The position numbers and the translations under genes are program-made. A model generated the notes under the pieces. That model was not told where the DNA came from. It searched no databases and saw nothing but the letters and a program-made list of their open reading frames with translations. From Asticcacaulis machinosus (lineage in GTDB: Bacteria > Pseudomonadota > Alphaproteobacteria > Caulobacterales > Caulobacteraceae), in contig NZ_JAQQKV010000001.1 in assembly GCF_028550435.1 (NCBI RefSeq), forward strand, positions 806,001 to 870,000: 64,000 bases of DNA, read 5' to 3'. Each line of letters opens with the position of its first letter. Position 1 is the stretch's first letter. Positions 55,229 to 63,389 of the stretch are shown in pieces.

Positions 55229-55972
55229 ATGCGCCTTTATAAAAGCCTTGCCTTAGCCCTTGTTCTCACAGCGTCTGTCGCAGCCGCCCCCGCGATAGCC
55301 CAAAGCGTCACGGTCGAATCGGCCATGTCCGCCGCTGATCGGCCACCCCAACACACCGAACGCGATGCCGCCCGTAAACCGGAAATGGCGTTCCTTTTGC
55401 CCTATCTTAAGGCCGGCGACACCGTGCTCGATATGGGGGCCGGTGGCGGCTACACCTCCATGCTGATGTCCACGGTGGTGGGCGATACCGGCCACATCTA
55501 TGTGCAAAATCCGGCCAGTTGGGTCGAAAACTATAAGATGCAGCCCGCCCTTGATTACCTGACCTCAAAACGCGCCAATGTCACCGTGGTCGTGGCCCCG
55601 TTTGAGGATATTCCGTCGCCCGCCAAGCCCTATGACATCATCTTTGCGGGGATGATTTACCATGACACCTTCAATGATCCGAAAGCTGATGTCGCCAAGA
55701 TGAACGCGGCTTTGTTTAAGGCTATGAAATCCGGCGGCTATTTCATCATCACCGACCATAAGGCGCCGGATGGCACCGGCACCCGCGATACCAACACCAC
55801 CCACCGCATCGACACCCAGACCGTGATCGACGGCGTGACTAAGGCCGGTTTCAAGCTGGTGACCGATTCTCCCGCCCTCAGCCACCCCGAAGACGACCGC
55901 AGCCTGAATGTCTTTGATCCCAAGATCCGCGGCAAGACCGACCGCATGACGCTGGTGTTCCAGAAGCCGTAA
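55229..55972 (+). CDS. Exported class I SAM-dependent methyltransferase-like protein
   Basis: 247 residues. A clear signal peptide (LALALVLTASVAAAPAIAQS) precedes a Rossmann methyltransferase domain: motif I DTVLDMGAGGGYTSML (about 66-80), motif II region HIYVQNPA, and motif IV-like YDIIFAGMIYHDTF, with a late YFIITDHKAP. The export signal is odd, because SAM is not normally supplied outside the cytoplasm. An AGGAGG site lies right before the start. Similar secreted methyltransferase-like proteins exist in related genera, but I do not know their substrate. It may act before export, be a misassigned signal, or bind another ligand. Confidence 0.85.
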   Translation: MRLYKSLALALVLTASVAAAPAIAQSVTVESAMSAADRPPQHTERDAARKPEMAFLLPYLKAGDTVLDMGAGGGYTSMLMSTVVGDTGHIYVQNPASWVENYKMQPALDYLTSKRANVTVVVAPFEDIPSPAKPYDIIFAGMIYHDTFNDPKADVAKMNAALFKAMKSGGYFIITDHKAPDGTGTRDTNTTHRIDTQTVIDGVTKAGFKLVTDSPALSHPEDDRSLNVFDPKIRGKTDRMTLVFQKP

Positions 55973-55981
55973 CCGCATTTA

Positions 55982-56125
55982 GAACTCCCCCTCTTGGAGG
56001 GGGAGCTGAGATCAAACCCTAATGGTTTGATCTCAGAGGGGGTAATCTTCCCCCACCCATTTATTTACCCCCTCTTCTGTTTAAGCGCGCTTAAACAGAA
56101 GCTCCCCCTGCAACAGGGGGAGTTC
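55982..56125. repeat. REP-like inverted pair R7, variant type
   Basis: Two hairpin units with tails inward: GAACTCCCCCTC-TTG-GAGGGGGAG, then CTGAGATCAAACC-CTAAT-GGTTTGATCTCAG, then AGGGGGTA; and the mirror unit with TTCTGTTTAAG-CGCG-CTTAAACAGAA and CTCCCCCTG-CAA-CAGGGGGAG. The layout is the same as R1-R6, but hairpin 2 is longer and unrelated in sequence. It fills the gap before mutL. Confidence 0.85.
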
Positions 56126-56165
56126 TTTCGTTGCCCCTAAAGGCGGACTCACCTAAGTTACGAAT

Positions 56166-58070
56166 ATGAGTTCGATCATTGCCCGTTTACCGACTGAAAC
56201 TATCAACCGCATCGCCGCCGGTGAGGTGGTCGAGCGGCCATCATCCGCAATCAAGGAACTGGTCGAAAATGCCATCGATGCCGGCGCGCGCGCGATCGAC
56301 ATTCAGGCCGAAATGGGCGGGTTGTCGCGCATTATCATTGAGGACAACGGACGCGGCATGTCCGACATCGATCTGCCGCTGGCGGTCGAGCGCCACGCGA
56401 CCTCAAAACTGAAACCGCAGGCCGATGGCACCTGGGATCTGCTGCATATCCAGACCCTCGGGTTTCGCGGCGAAGCCCTGCCGTCGATGGGTTCGGTGGC
56501 GCGGCTGAATATCATCTCAAAACCTGCCGATCAGGACGCAGCCTATGCTATTGAGGTCGACGGCGGCCGGATCGCGCCCTTGCGCCCCGCCGCCTTTTCG
56601 CGTCCCCACGGTACTCGGGTTGAACTGAAAGACTTATTTTACGCCACACCGGCTCGGCTCAAGTTCATGAAGACCGACCGGTCCGAGAACATGGCCATTA
56701 CCGAAGAGGTCAAGCGGCAGGCTATGGCCCACGAAGATGTCGGCTTTACCTTGGAACTGGACGGCAAGCGCCAGTTGCGCCTGTTTCCAGAGGCCGCCGG
56801 TTTCGAAGGCCGCCTCAAACGATTGGCAGCCATATTGGGCGATGATTTCGGGCGCAATTCCCTGCTGATTGATCAGGGCCGCGAAGGCGTGCGCCTGACC
56901 GGTTATGCGGGTTTGCCGACCTTTTCGCGCGGCAATGGCCAGCATCAGTACCTGTTCGTCAATGGCCGTCCGGTGCGCGATAAGCTGCTGCAAGGGGCGT
57001 TGCGCGGGGCCTATGCCGATTTTCTGGCCCGCGACCGCCACCCGATGGCGGTGCTTTATCTCGATATCGATCCGCAGGACCTCGACGTCAACGTCCATCC
57101 GGCCAAAACCGAAGTGCGTTTCCGTGACCCCAATCTGGTGCGCGGCCTGATTATCGGCGCCCTGAAACATGCGCTCGCCTCGGCCGGTCACAGGGCCGCC
57201 ACCACCATCGCCGATCAGGCCCTGTCTGGCCTGCGCCCTCAGATTGCGCCGTTTCAGCCCAGCCTTGATTACCAGCGGCCGGCGTATCCGTCCCCTACCC
57301 CTCAGCATTTGGCCTATACGCTGGAGGCGCCGCATCCCAACTATATGTCGGCAGCCACGGCCTTTATGCCCCCCCCTGCCTTTATGCCCTCCGCGCGGGT
57401 CGAGGCGGATATGGTGCCCCATTACGGCGAACTGGCCGAAGCTATCGCCGATATAGACCTGTCCGCGGTGCCGCAGGAGGTGGCCAGCCAGCATCCCTTG
57501 GGAGCCGCGCGGGCGCAAATCCACGAGACCTATATCCTTGCCCAGACCACGGATGGCCTTGTCATCGTCGATCAGCACGCCGCCCATGAAAGGCTGGTCT
57601 ATGAGCAGATGAAAACCGCGATGGCGCAGGGGCATGTCGCCCGCCAAAGCCTGCTGATCCCCGAAATTGTCGATATGGAGCCGGCCGATGTGTCACGCCT
57701 GATGACCAAGCAGGCCGATCTTGATGTGATGGGCCTGGCGATCGAAGCCTTTGGGCCGTCGTCAATACTGGTGCGCGAAATTCCAGCCCTGCTGGGCGAT
57801 TGCGATGTCGGGGCGCTGATCCGCGACCTGGCCGACGATATTGCTGAACATGGCCAAGCTCTGGCGCTCAAAGAGCGCATGGCCGAAATCTGCGGTAATA
57901 TGGCCTGCCGCAATTCGGTGCGCGCCGGACGCCGTCTGACCGGCGAAGAGATGAACGCCCTGCTGCGTCAGATGGAGGCCACCCCCCATTCCGGCCAGTG
58001 CAATCACGGTCGCCCGACCTATGTCGAGCTAAAACTCAAGGACATCGAAAAGCTGTTCGGGCGTCGATGA
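56166..58070 (+). CDS. mutL: DNA mismatch repair protein MutL
   Basis: 634 residues. The N-terminal GHKL ATPase has motif [15 protein letters not shown] (residues 27-40), motif II DNGRGM, motif [15 protein letters not shown] and [20 protein letters not shown] Pro-rich linker (about 350-430) is followed by the C-terminal dimerisation/endonuclease domain with [12 protein letters not shown], the metal-binding endonuclease motif found in MutL proteins of bacteria without MutH, then [14 protein letters not shown] and [13 protein letters not shown]. So it likely nicks DNA itself. No mutS is in the window. The start is ATG 56166. Confidence 0.95.
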   Translation: MSSIIARLPTETINRIAAGEVVERPSSAIKELVENAIDAGARAIDIQAEMGGLSRIIIEDNGRGMSDIDLPLAVERHATSKLKPQADGTWDLLHIQTLGFRGEALPSMGSVARLNIISKPADQDAAYAIEVDGGRIAPLRPAAFSRPHGTRVELKDLFYATPARLKFMKTDRSENMAITEEVKRQAMAHEDVGFTLELDGKRQLRLFPEAAGFEGRLKRLAAILGDDFGRNSLLIDQGREGVRLTGYAGLPTFSRGNGQHQYLFVNGRPVRDKLLQGALRGAYADFLARDRHPMAVLYLDIDPQDLDVNVHPAKTEVRFRDPNLVRGLIIGALKHALASAGHRAATTIADQALSGLRPQIAPFQPSLDYQRPAYPSPTPQHLAYTLEAPHPNYMSAATAFMPPPAFMPSARVEADMVPHYGELAEAIADIDLSAVPQEVASQHPLGAARAQIHETYILAQTTDGLVIVDQHAAHERLVYEQMKTAMAQGHVARQSLLIPEIVDMEPADVSRLMTKQADLDVMGLAIEAFGPSSILVREIPALLGDCDVGALIRDLADDIAEHGQALALKERMAEICGNMACRNSVRAGRRLTGEEMNALLRQMEATPHSGQCNHGRPTYVELKLKDIEKLFGRR

Positions 58071-58119
58071 GCCGTGTATGTGCCATAAAAAAACGCCTAC
58101 AGCTTGGTTTTATTTTTAC

Positions 58120-58162
58120 GCGCATTTATTCTGAAAACCGCTTCACACTTTTCAGAATGCGC
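58120..58162. repeat. 43-nt palindromic repeat, copy C
   Basis: GCGCATTTATTCTGAAAA...CTTTTCAGAATGCGC. The C-G pair of copy B is changed to T-A in both arms, so pairing is kept. Confidence 0.85.
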
Positions 58163-58184
58163 TCATACTGTAAGCGTTCAAAAA

Positions 58185-58355
58185 TCAGCGGGCGATATTC
58201 AGTACAATCAGGCTGAGGCCCATCAGCACACCCCAGGCCTGCACGCTTAAACCGGCAATTAGCAACAGCTTAAGAGCGTCCGAACGCCCCTTTACCGGCT
58301 TGATGTCTGCCGAGTTGATATTCCCCGCATTGATATTCATTGTCTGCGTAGCCAT
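58185..58355 (-). CDS. Small membrane protein (56 residues)
   Basis: ATG 58355 to stop 58185, with AAAGGGG at ideal spacing upstream. The N-terminus is polar and Asn-rich (MNINAGNINSADIKP), followed by a basic stretch (KGRSDALK) and one membrane span (LLLIAGLSVQAWGVLMGLSL). The design suggests an inner-membrane protein with its N-terminus in the cytoplasm. No family is recognised. The strong ribosome-binding site and clean hydrophobic segment support it as a real gene. Confidence 0.6.
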   Translation of the reverse strand: MATQTMNINAGNINSADIKPVKGRSDALKLLLIAGLSVQAWGVLMGLSLIVLNIAR

Positions 58356-58692
58356 CACATAACCCCTTTAGTGATTTAACTTAAGACGCAGTTCTCCGGC
58401 CCGAAAAGAACCTGTGTTCAAATTCGGCGAAAATGCGCATGTACTGTTTCGAGTACTGCAAGGTATATGCCGGACGGCCTGTCTCTCCCCATGGCCCCCT
58501 TACCCCGCTTTTGACGCCCCTAAAAAAGCGCCGCCCCCGGCTCCCGACGAGGGTCATGACGGGCATTTAACCCCTCATTAAGCATATATTGGGGATAGAT
58601 TTGGAAAGGCGTCAAGCCGCTATTTTGGCGTTTGCGCCAATTATACAACAAAGGCGCGAGACTACCTAAAAATCTCTATATTTATCAAAAAC
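58356..58692. other. Gene-free spacer
   Basis: 337 bp between the small membrane protein and rsmD. It includes A/T-rich DNA near 58570-58690 with no credible gene. The short frames present lack start sites and codon character. It presumably holds the small gene's promoter. Confidence 0.5.
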
Positions 58693-59268
58693 TTATAATT
58701 TAAGAATTTTTTGTTTCAGGAAGAAAACCTGCGCTGCACCATAGTTTCGGGTGTCGATTATTTCCCACAGTTCGGACAAAAACGTCGCTTCATCGGCCCC
58801 TTTTTCGAGCACGGCGATGCTATTTTCGTGCACCCATTTACCTTCGACAAGCTCCACCAGGGCGACCTCCCCCAACCCCTTGTGGTAGGGCGGATCCAGG
58901 AACACAAGATCAAAGGGCGCACCCGCCGATGCCGGGCGAATCCCCAATTGGGTCGCATCGCGGCGATGCACGCGGGTCACGCCGAATTTACCAAACGCTT
59001 CGATATTTTCGCGAATAGCGCCGCGGGCGTCATCATCGGTTTCGACAAACAGGCAAAAAGCCGAACCGCGCGACAGGGCCTCAAACCCCAGCGCGCCGGA
59101 GCCTGCAAACACATCCATAACCCGAAGGCCCGATAAGGCGGGCATCCAGTCAGCATGTTCGAGGATATTGAATACGGCCTGCCGCGCCCGATCTGAGGTC
59201 GGGCGCGTCGTTTTACCTTCGGGGGTCGCTATGGCGCGGCCCTTCAAGTCTCCGCCGACGATCCGCAT
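58693..59268 (-). CDS. rsmD: 16S rRNA (guanine-966 N2)-methyltransferase
   Basis: 191 residues. MRIVGGDLKGRAIATPEGKTTRPTSDRARQAVFNIL is the family opening, followed by the SAM motif VMDVFAGSGALGFEALSRG (about 49-67) and the catalytic FLDPPYHKGL. It methylates G966 of 16S rRNA in the small subunit. It starts 5 bp after the rluB stop in the same direction, an rRNA-modification operon order common in alphaproteobacteria. Confidence 0.94.
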   Translation of the reverse strand: MRIVGGDLKGRAIATPEGKTTRPTSDRARQAVFNILEHADWMPALSGLRVMDVFAGSGALGFEALSRGSAFCLFVETDDDARGAIRENIEAFGKFGVTRVHRRDATQLGIRPASAGAPFDLVFLDPPYHKGLGEVALVELVEGKWVHENSIAVLEKGADEATFLSELWEIIDTRNYGAAQVFFLKQKILKL

Positions 59269-59273
59269 GAGGC

Positions 59274-61256
59274 CTATTCGCCTCTGGGCTTACGGGGCCC
59301 GTCAAAACGGGGGCCATTCGACCTTGGGCCAGATGAACGCGGGCCAGAACCGCCCGGTTTGGAGAATGACGGACGGCCTCCGGACGGTTTGCCCCCAAAG
59401 GAAGGTCTGCCGCCTGCGGGGCGATCACCCCCACTTTTATCAAATCTGGGTTTGAAATCACCACGGGGCTTATCGCCAAAGCCGCCACGGTCAGGACGGT
59501 CACCACGGGGCTTGAAATCGCCACGGGGTTTGTCGCCAAAACCGCCACGATCAGGGCGATCACCACGGGGCTTGAAATCGCCACGGGGTTTGTCGCCGAA
59601 ACCACCGCGATCAGGGCGATCACCACGGGGCTTGAAATCGCCGCGTGGTTTGTCACCAAAACCACCGCGCTCAGGGCGATCACCGCGCGGCTTAAAATCA
59701 CCACGGGGCTTGTCACCGAAACCGCCACGATCAGGACGATCACCGGCTGGTCTGTCAGATCTAGGTTTGAAATCACCACGCGGTTTATCACCGAAACCAC
59801 CGCGATCAGGGCGGTCACCGCGAGGTTTGAAGTCGCCACGAGGTTTGTCACCAAAACCGCCACGATCCGGACGGTCACCGGCGGGTCTATCAAATCTAGG
59901 CTTATCGAAGCGCGGGCGTTCAGCCCCCGCGCCTTCTCCTCTGGGTTTGTCAAATCTGGGTTTATCAAAGCGTGGCTTATCGCCAAAGCTGCGTTGTGGG
60001 CGATCCGAAAACTCCGGACGCGGCTTGCGGTCGCGGGCATCGCCATCGCCTTCAAAGCGCGGACGATGATCGAAATCGCGTTCCTTGAAATCGCGGTCAT
60101 CGGTGAACTTCGGACGCCAGCCGGCATTGCCACCGCGATCTGAACGCGGCTTATCTCCGAACGGCTTTTTGTCGCCGAAGGATTTTCTATCGCCAAACGC
60201 GGGTTTATCGCCAAAGCCGCGTTTATCGCTGAAACGATCGCCACCACCCCGTCTTCCCTCAGTAGGACGGCCCTCCGACGGACGGCTGTCATCACGGCCA
60301 CGACGCGGGGCATCGGCGGTCTGAGAGGCGCCTTCCAGCGGCAGATTATTGAGCGGCACCACCCCGCTCAGCATTTCGCGAATGACACGCGGGCCGATTT
60401 CCTCAGCCTCACCGGTCGGCAGATCGCCCAACTGGAACGGGCCATAGGCCAGACGGATCAGGCGATTGACCTTCAACCCGATCGCCTCAAGCACCTTACG
60501 GACTTCGCGGTTCTTACCTTCGGTCAGCGACACGGTCAGCCACAGATTGGCGCGGCCATCGGCCTTTTCCTGCGCCTTATCAAGCTTGGCGTCCATCGAT
60601 CCATAGTGCACGCCTTCGACCGTCAGGCCGTCTTTCAGGCGATCCAGACGCTCTTGTGTAGTACGCCCCAAAGCGCGCACACGGTAGGTGCGTATCCAAC
60701 CCGACGACGGCAGTTCCAGTGCCCGTGCCAGACCGCCATCATTGGTCAGCAGCAGCAGGCCTTCCGAATTGAGATCGAGGCGGCCAACCGAAATCACGCG
60801 CGGCAGGCCTTCGGGCAAGTTGGCAAACACAGTCGGGCGGTCTTGCGGATCGGAATGGGTGGTCACCAGGCCGACCGGCTTATGGTAGCGCCACACGCGG
60901 GTAGGCTCCGCCTTACCCACGGGCTTGCCATCGACCGTGACCTGATCGTCAGGTTTAATAAGGGTTGCCGGTGTATCGAGGATGCGGCCATTGACCTTGA
61001 TCTTGCCCAGACCGATCAGGCGCTCAACTTCGCGGCGCGAGGCAATGCCGGCGCGCGCCAGAACCTTGGCGATGCGCTCACCCGAATGGGCGGCAGCGCC
61101 TTTTTTATCCGCGGCTTTTTTGGCGTCGTGTTTTTTGAGAAAGGCGGCCTTGCGGAAGTTATCGCGCTTTTCTTCGCGGGCCGCGGCGCGGGCCTCATCG
61201 GTCATTTCAACCGGAATGTCATTTGAGTTTTCGGGTGTGTTTTGGTCATCGACCAT
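59274..61256 (-). CDS. rluB: RluB-type 23S rRNA pseudouridine synthase with long repeat-rich tail
   Basis: 660 residues, of which about 300 form the enzyme. The S4 RNA-binding domain (ERIAKVLARAGIASRREVERLIGLGKIKVNG, about 58-105) is followed by the catalytic domain with VGRLDLNSEGLLLLTNDG (catalytic Asp) and GKNREVRKVLEAIGLKVNRLIR. It likely converts uridine to pseudouridine near the peptidyl-transferase centre of 23S rRNA. After residue 310 comes an Arg/Gly/Asp/Lys/Phe-rich tail, including seven copies of a 20-residue unit RPDRGGFGDKPRGDFKPRGD encoded by 60-bp tandem repeats. The tail is probably disordered and RNA-binding, similar to RGG tails in other proteins. rsmD follows. Confidence 0.93.
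   Translation of the reverse strand: MVDDQNTPENSNDIPVEMTDEARAAAREEKRDNFRKAAFLKKHDAKKAADKKGAAAHSGERIAKVLARAGIASRREVERLIGLGKIKVNGRILDTPATLIKPDDQVTVDGKPVGKAEPTRVWRYHKPVGLVTTHSDPQDRPTVFANLPEGLPRVISVGRLDLNSEGLLLLTNDGGLARALELPSSGWIRTYRVRALGRTTQERLDRLKDGLTVEGVHYGSMDAKLDKAQEKADGRANLWLTVSLTEGKNREVRKVLEAIGLKVNRLIRLAYGPFQLGDLPTGEAEEIGPRVIREMLSGVVPLNNLPLEGASQTADAPRRGRDDSRPSEGRPTEGRRGGGDRFSDKRGFGDKPAFGDRKSFGDKKPFGDKPRSDRGGNAGWRPKFTDDRDFKERDFDHRPRFEGDGDARDRKPRPEFSDRPQRSFGDKPRFDKPRFDKPRGEGAGAERPRFDKPRFDRPAGDRPDRGGFGDKPRGDFKPRGDRPDRGGFGDKPRGDFKPRSDRPAGDRPDRGGFGDKPRGDFKPRGDRPERGGFGDKPRGDFKPRGDRPDRGGFGDKPRGDFKPRGDRPDRGGFGDKPRGDFKPRGDRPDRGGFGDKPRGDFKPRFDKSGGDRPAGGRPSFGGKPSGGRPSFSKPGGSGPRSSGPRSNGPRFDGPRKPRGE
59448..59894. 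repeat. 60-bp tandem repeat array within rluB
   Basis: Seven near-identical 60-bp units encode the 20-residue unit; one unit is longer by an RPAGD insertion. Each contains CACGGGGCTTGAAATC-type blocks. The array also opens long frames on both other strands, which are not genes. It is not CRISPR: there are no unique spacers. Confidence 0.9.
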
Positions 61257-61334
61257 GGTCGTTTTCTTTCTAAGAGTGAGGGCCTAAACCACTTAGGTCC
61301 TTGAAATTGGTCAGCGGATCGTCTGTAAGAGCCT

Positions 61335-61805
61335 ATGGATCACACAGATGAAACCCTGATGGCACTGGCGCTGGATGCCGCGCGTGACGCAGCCCTTGCC
61401 GGTGAGGTGCCGATAGGCGCTTTAATCTACGATCCGTCAAGTCAAAAGGTGCTAACAACTGTATCAAATGCACCGATATCGACCCATGATGCCACCGCTC
61501 ATGCCGAAATCCTGGCGCTGAGGGCGGCGGGGCAGATCATGGGCAATTATCGCCTGACCGATTTGTGGCTTTATGTGACGCTGGAACCGTGCGCCATGTG
61601 CGCGGGCGCCATCTCCCATGCGCGCATAGGCCGGGTCGTTTACGGTGCCCCCGATCCCAAGGGTGGCGGGGTGGAACACGGCGGCAGGTTCTTTGAGCAG
61701 CCGACCTGCCACTGGCGACCAGATGTGCGCGCCGGTGTGCTTAGCGACGACAGCCGCGACCTGCTGAAAGCGTTTTTTAAAGACCGACGCAAACCCCGCA
61801 CCTGA
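61335..61805 (+). CDS. tadA: tRNA adenosine(34) deaminase
   Basis: 156 residues. Zinc-dependent cytidine/adenosine deaminase fold with DATAHAEILALRAAG (His and catalytic Glu) near residues 54-68 and LEPCAMCAGAISHARIGRVVYG (two Cys) near 87-108. The NYRL text and GVEHGGRFF are those of TadA. It makes inosine at the wobble position of tRNA-Arg(ACG). It diverges from rluB. Confidence 0.93.
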   Translation: MDHTDETLMALALDAARDAALAGEVPIGALIYDPSSQKVLTTVSNAPISTHDATAHAEILALRAAGQIMGNYRLTDLWLYVTLEPCAMCAGAISHARIGRVVYGAPDPKGGGVEHGGRFFEQPTCHWRPDVRAGVLSDDSRDLLKAFFKDRRKPRT

Positions 61806-61809
61806 AGTC

Positions 61810-62085
61810 TTAGCGATCCTCCCGCGCGTGCCACACGCGCAAGATTACGATCCGTTTGGCACGAAGTTCATAATGCACTTCGTAATCTCCGGCCATGAAA
61901 CTTCGTACATCGCGGCCGGCATAGGCGTCCTGTGGTCGGCCTAAATGCGGAAATGACGCCAGCCCTTCGACACCATCCATGATTTTTATCAGGATGCGTT
62001 TCGCCGCCAAAGGGTTGACCGGTGCCAGAAACTCATAAAGCCGGATCAAATCCTGCTGCGCGGCCTCAGTCCATTCGATAGTCAT
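61810..62085 (-). CDS. ParE/RelE-type toxin
   Basis: 91 residues. The ParE-like fold signature is IEWTEAAQQDLIRLYEFLA, then LASFPHLGRP and the C-terminal YEVHYELRAKRIVILRVWHARED, where the Arg and His are typical of the RelE/ParE superfamily. ParE proteins act on DNA gyrase and RelE cleaves mRNA in the ribosome; the high similarity of the R-x-W-HAR-type end fits ParE. It starts 10 bp after the antitoxin stop. Toxicity was not tested. Confidence 0.9.
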   Translation of the reverse strand: MTIEWTEAAQQDLIRLYEFLAPVNPLAAKRILIKIMDGVEGLASFPHLGRPQDAYAGRDVRSFMAGDYEVHYELRAKRIVILRVWHAREDR

Positions 62086-62095
62086 GATGCAGGGA

Positions 62096-62332
62096 TTATT
62101 CGGGCAAGCCGTCTACCCACGCCTTAATATCGGCATGGCTGACCACACGGCCTTCGTCAACGTCCGTCAAAGCTTCCAGCACCATAGCGTGGCGGCGGGC
62201 CTCAAGTTCCACATAAGAGGCCAAGGCCCGTTTAACGATCCATCCCTTGGGACGATCGAGTCTGGCACTGATGTCATCAAGCTGATCCGCCAACTCAACT
62301 GGAATATGGGCGGTGACAACACGCGTGTTCAT
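62096..62332 (-). CDS. Ribbon-helix-helix (CopG-like) antitoxin
   Basis: 78 residues from ATG 62332 (MNTRVVTAHIPVELADQ); an upstream reading to 62368 lies over the operator. The N-terminal beta-strand TRVVTAHIPVEL and two helices (ADQLDDISARLDRPKGWIVKRALASYVELEA) form a ribbon-helix-helix DNA-binding fold. The C-terminal part would wrap and neutralise the toxin. A perfect inverted repeat lies 36 bp upstream and is a plausible autoregulatory operator. Confidence 0.88.
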   Translation of the reverse strand: MNTRVVTAHIPVELADQLDDISARLDRPKGWIVKRALASYVELEARRHAMVLEALTDVDEGRVVSHADIKAWVDGLPE

Positions 62333-62367
62333 GATCAACTCCGCTGAATTTATGAGACACCCTACCA

Positions 62368-62386
62368 TTTAATCAGTTTGATTAAA
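62368..62386. promoter_or_regulatory. Candidate toxin-antitoxin operator
   Basis: TTTAATCA-GTT-TGATTAAA is a perfect 8-bp inverted repeat with a 3-bp spacer, upstream of the antitoxin start. A second half-like AATCGATTA follows at 62386-62394. Autoregulation by the ribbon-helix-helix antitoxin is expected for the family. Confidence 0.55.
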
Positions 62387-62476
62387 ATCGATTAGATACG
62401 CATTTATCCGCTTTAAGGGTTCACCCTGTCACAAATTTGGTCTTTAATTACCTCAAGCTGACCACAGAGGTGTTGG

Positions 62477-63388
62477 ATGACATTTGATTTCAAAGCAATC
62501 GAAGCGTTTGTAGACCAGTATTCGGCCCATGCCGAACGCCAGATTGCCCACCTGAGCCGTAATGCCGACACCATTATCGAAAAGACGATCATCATCGTCA
62601 TAATACTGGCGGTCACCCTCATTATCTCAGGCTGGCTGTCGGGCATGGTGCGCAAGATGGCGCGCCGGCTGTCGCACAACCCTGCCGACCGCACCCTGCC
62701 GGAGTTTTTCTCTCAGGTCGTCAACTGGCTGATCATGCTGATTGGTCTGGTAGCCGTTCTGTCCCAGCTTGGGGTACAGACGACCTCGATCATCGCGGTT
62801 TTGGGTGCGGCGTCACTGGCGATCGGCCTGGCATTACAAGGCACACTCAGCAATGTCGCTTCAGGCATAATGCTACTGGTCATTAAACCCTATGTTATCG
62901 GCGATGTGGTGCGCATCAATGACCTATCCGGCACCGTGTACCGGCTGGGTCTGTTCACCACTGAAATCGTCGATGCCAATAATCTGCGTATCAATATCCC
63001 GAACTCCAAGATATTCTCGGATCAGATCACCAACTTCACCCATAATGGCACGCGCCGGATCGAAATGATGATCGGGGTCGGGTACGATACCGACCTTGAT
63101 CATGCGCTCAAGGTTTTAAAAACCATCGCCGAGAACCACCCGAAAACCCTTGAGGCTCCGGTGAGCTGGACCGGCGTGCGCGGCTTTGCCGATTCATCCG
63201 TGACCTTGAGCCTCCAGACCTGGGTGCAGGCCGGAGATCACTTCCAGACCGAGACCGATCTTTATCTGGCGATCAAAAAAGGCTTTGATGCGGAAGGGAT
63301 CGTCTTCCCCTACCCGCATCAGGTGCAGGTTGATTATGAGCGCGGCCACCCTAAAGCCGCGCTCCTGGAACCTGTTCCAACGGAATAG
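62477..63388 (+). CDS. Small-conductance mechanosensitive channel (MscS family)
   Basis: 303 residues with three N-terminal membrane spans (about 35-60, 75-95 and 100-125). The pore helix is GAASLAIGLALQGTLSNVASGIMLL, with the conserved Gly/Ala packing pattern. The beta domain VIGDVVRINDLSGTVYRLGLFTTEIVDANN and INIPNSKIFSDQITNFT are classical. It opens under membrane tension to release solutes on osmotic down-shock. It is transcribed alone and ends 1 bp before the convergent outer-membrane gene. Confidence 0.94.
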   Translation: MTFDFKAIEAFVDQYSAHAERQIAHLSRNADTIIEKTIIIVIILAVTLIISGWLSGMVRKMARRLSHNPADRTLPEFFSQVVNWLIMLIGLVAVLSQLGVQTTSIIAVLGAASLAIGLALQGTLSNVASGIMLLVIKPYVIGDVVRINDLSGTVYRLGLFTTEIVDANNLRINIPNSKIFSDQITNFTHNGTRRIEMMIGVGYDTDLDHALKVLKTIAENHPKTLEAPVSWTGVRGFADSSVTLSLQTWVQAGDHFQTETDLYLAIKKGFDAEGIVFPYPHQVQVDYERGHPKAALLEPVPTE

Positions 63389-63389
63389 A

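Noticed and set aside
58381-58566. A 61-codon minus-strand frame
   Set aside because: It has no ribosome site, no domain-like pattern, and lies in a low-information spacer.
59448-59894. CRISPR-like regular repeats
   Set aside because: Units are directly adjacent with no unique spacers and encode a protein repeat.
59359-60069. A 236-codon plus-strand frame of repeating SPKPPRSGRSPRGLK-type units
   Set aside because: It is antisense to the rluB tail; the open frame results from the 60-bp repeat and has no ribosome site or independent conservation evidence.
59213-60313. A long minus-strand frame overlapping rluB
   Set aside because: It is a shadow of the low-complexity rluB tail in another frame and shows monotonous Val/Ala/Ile composition.
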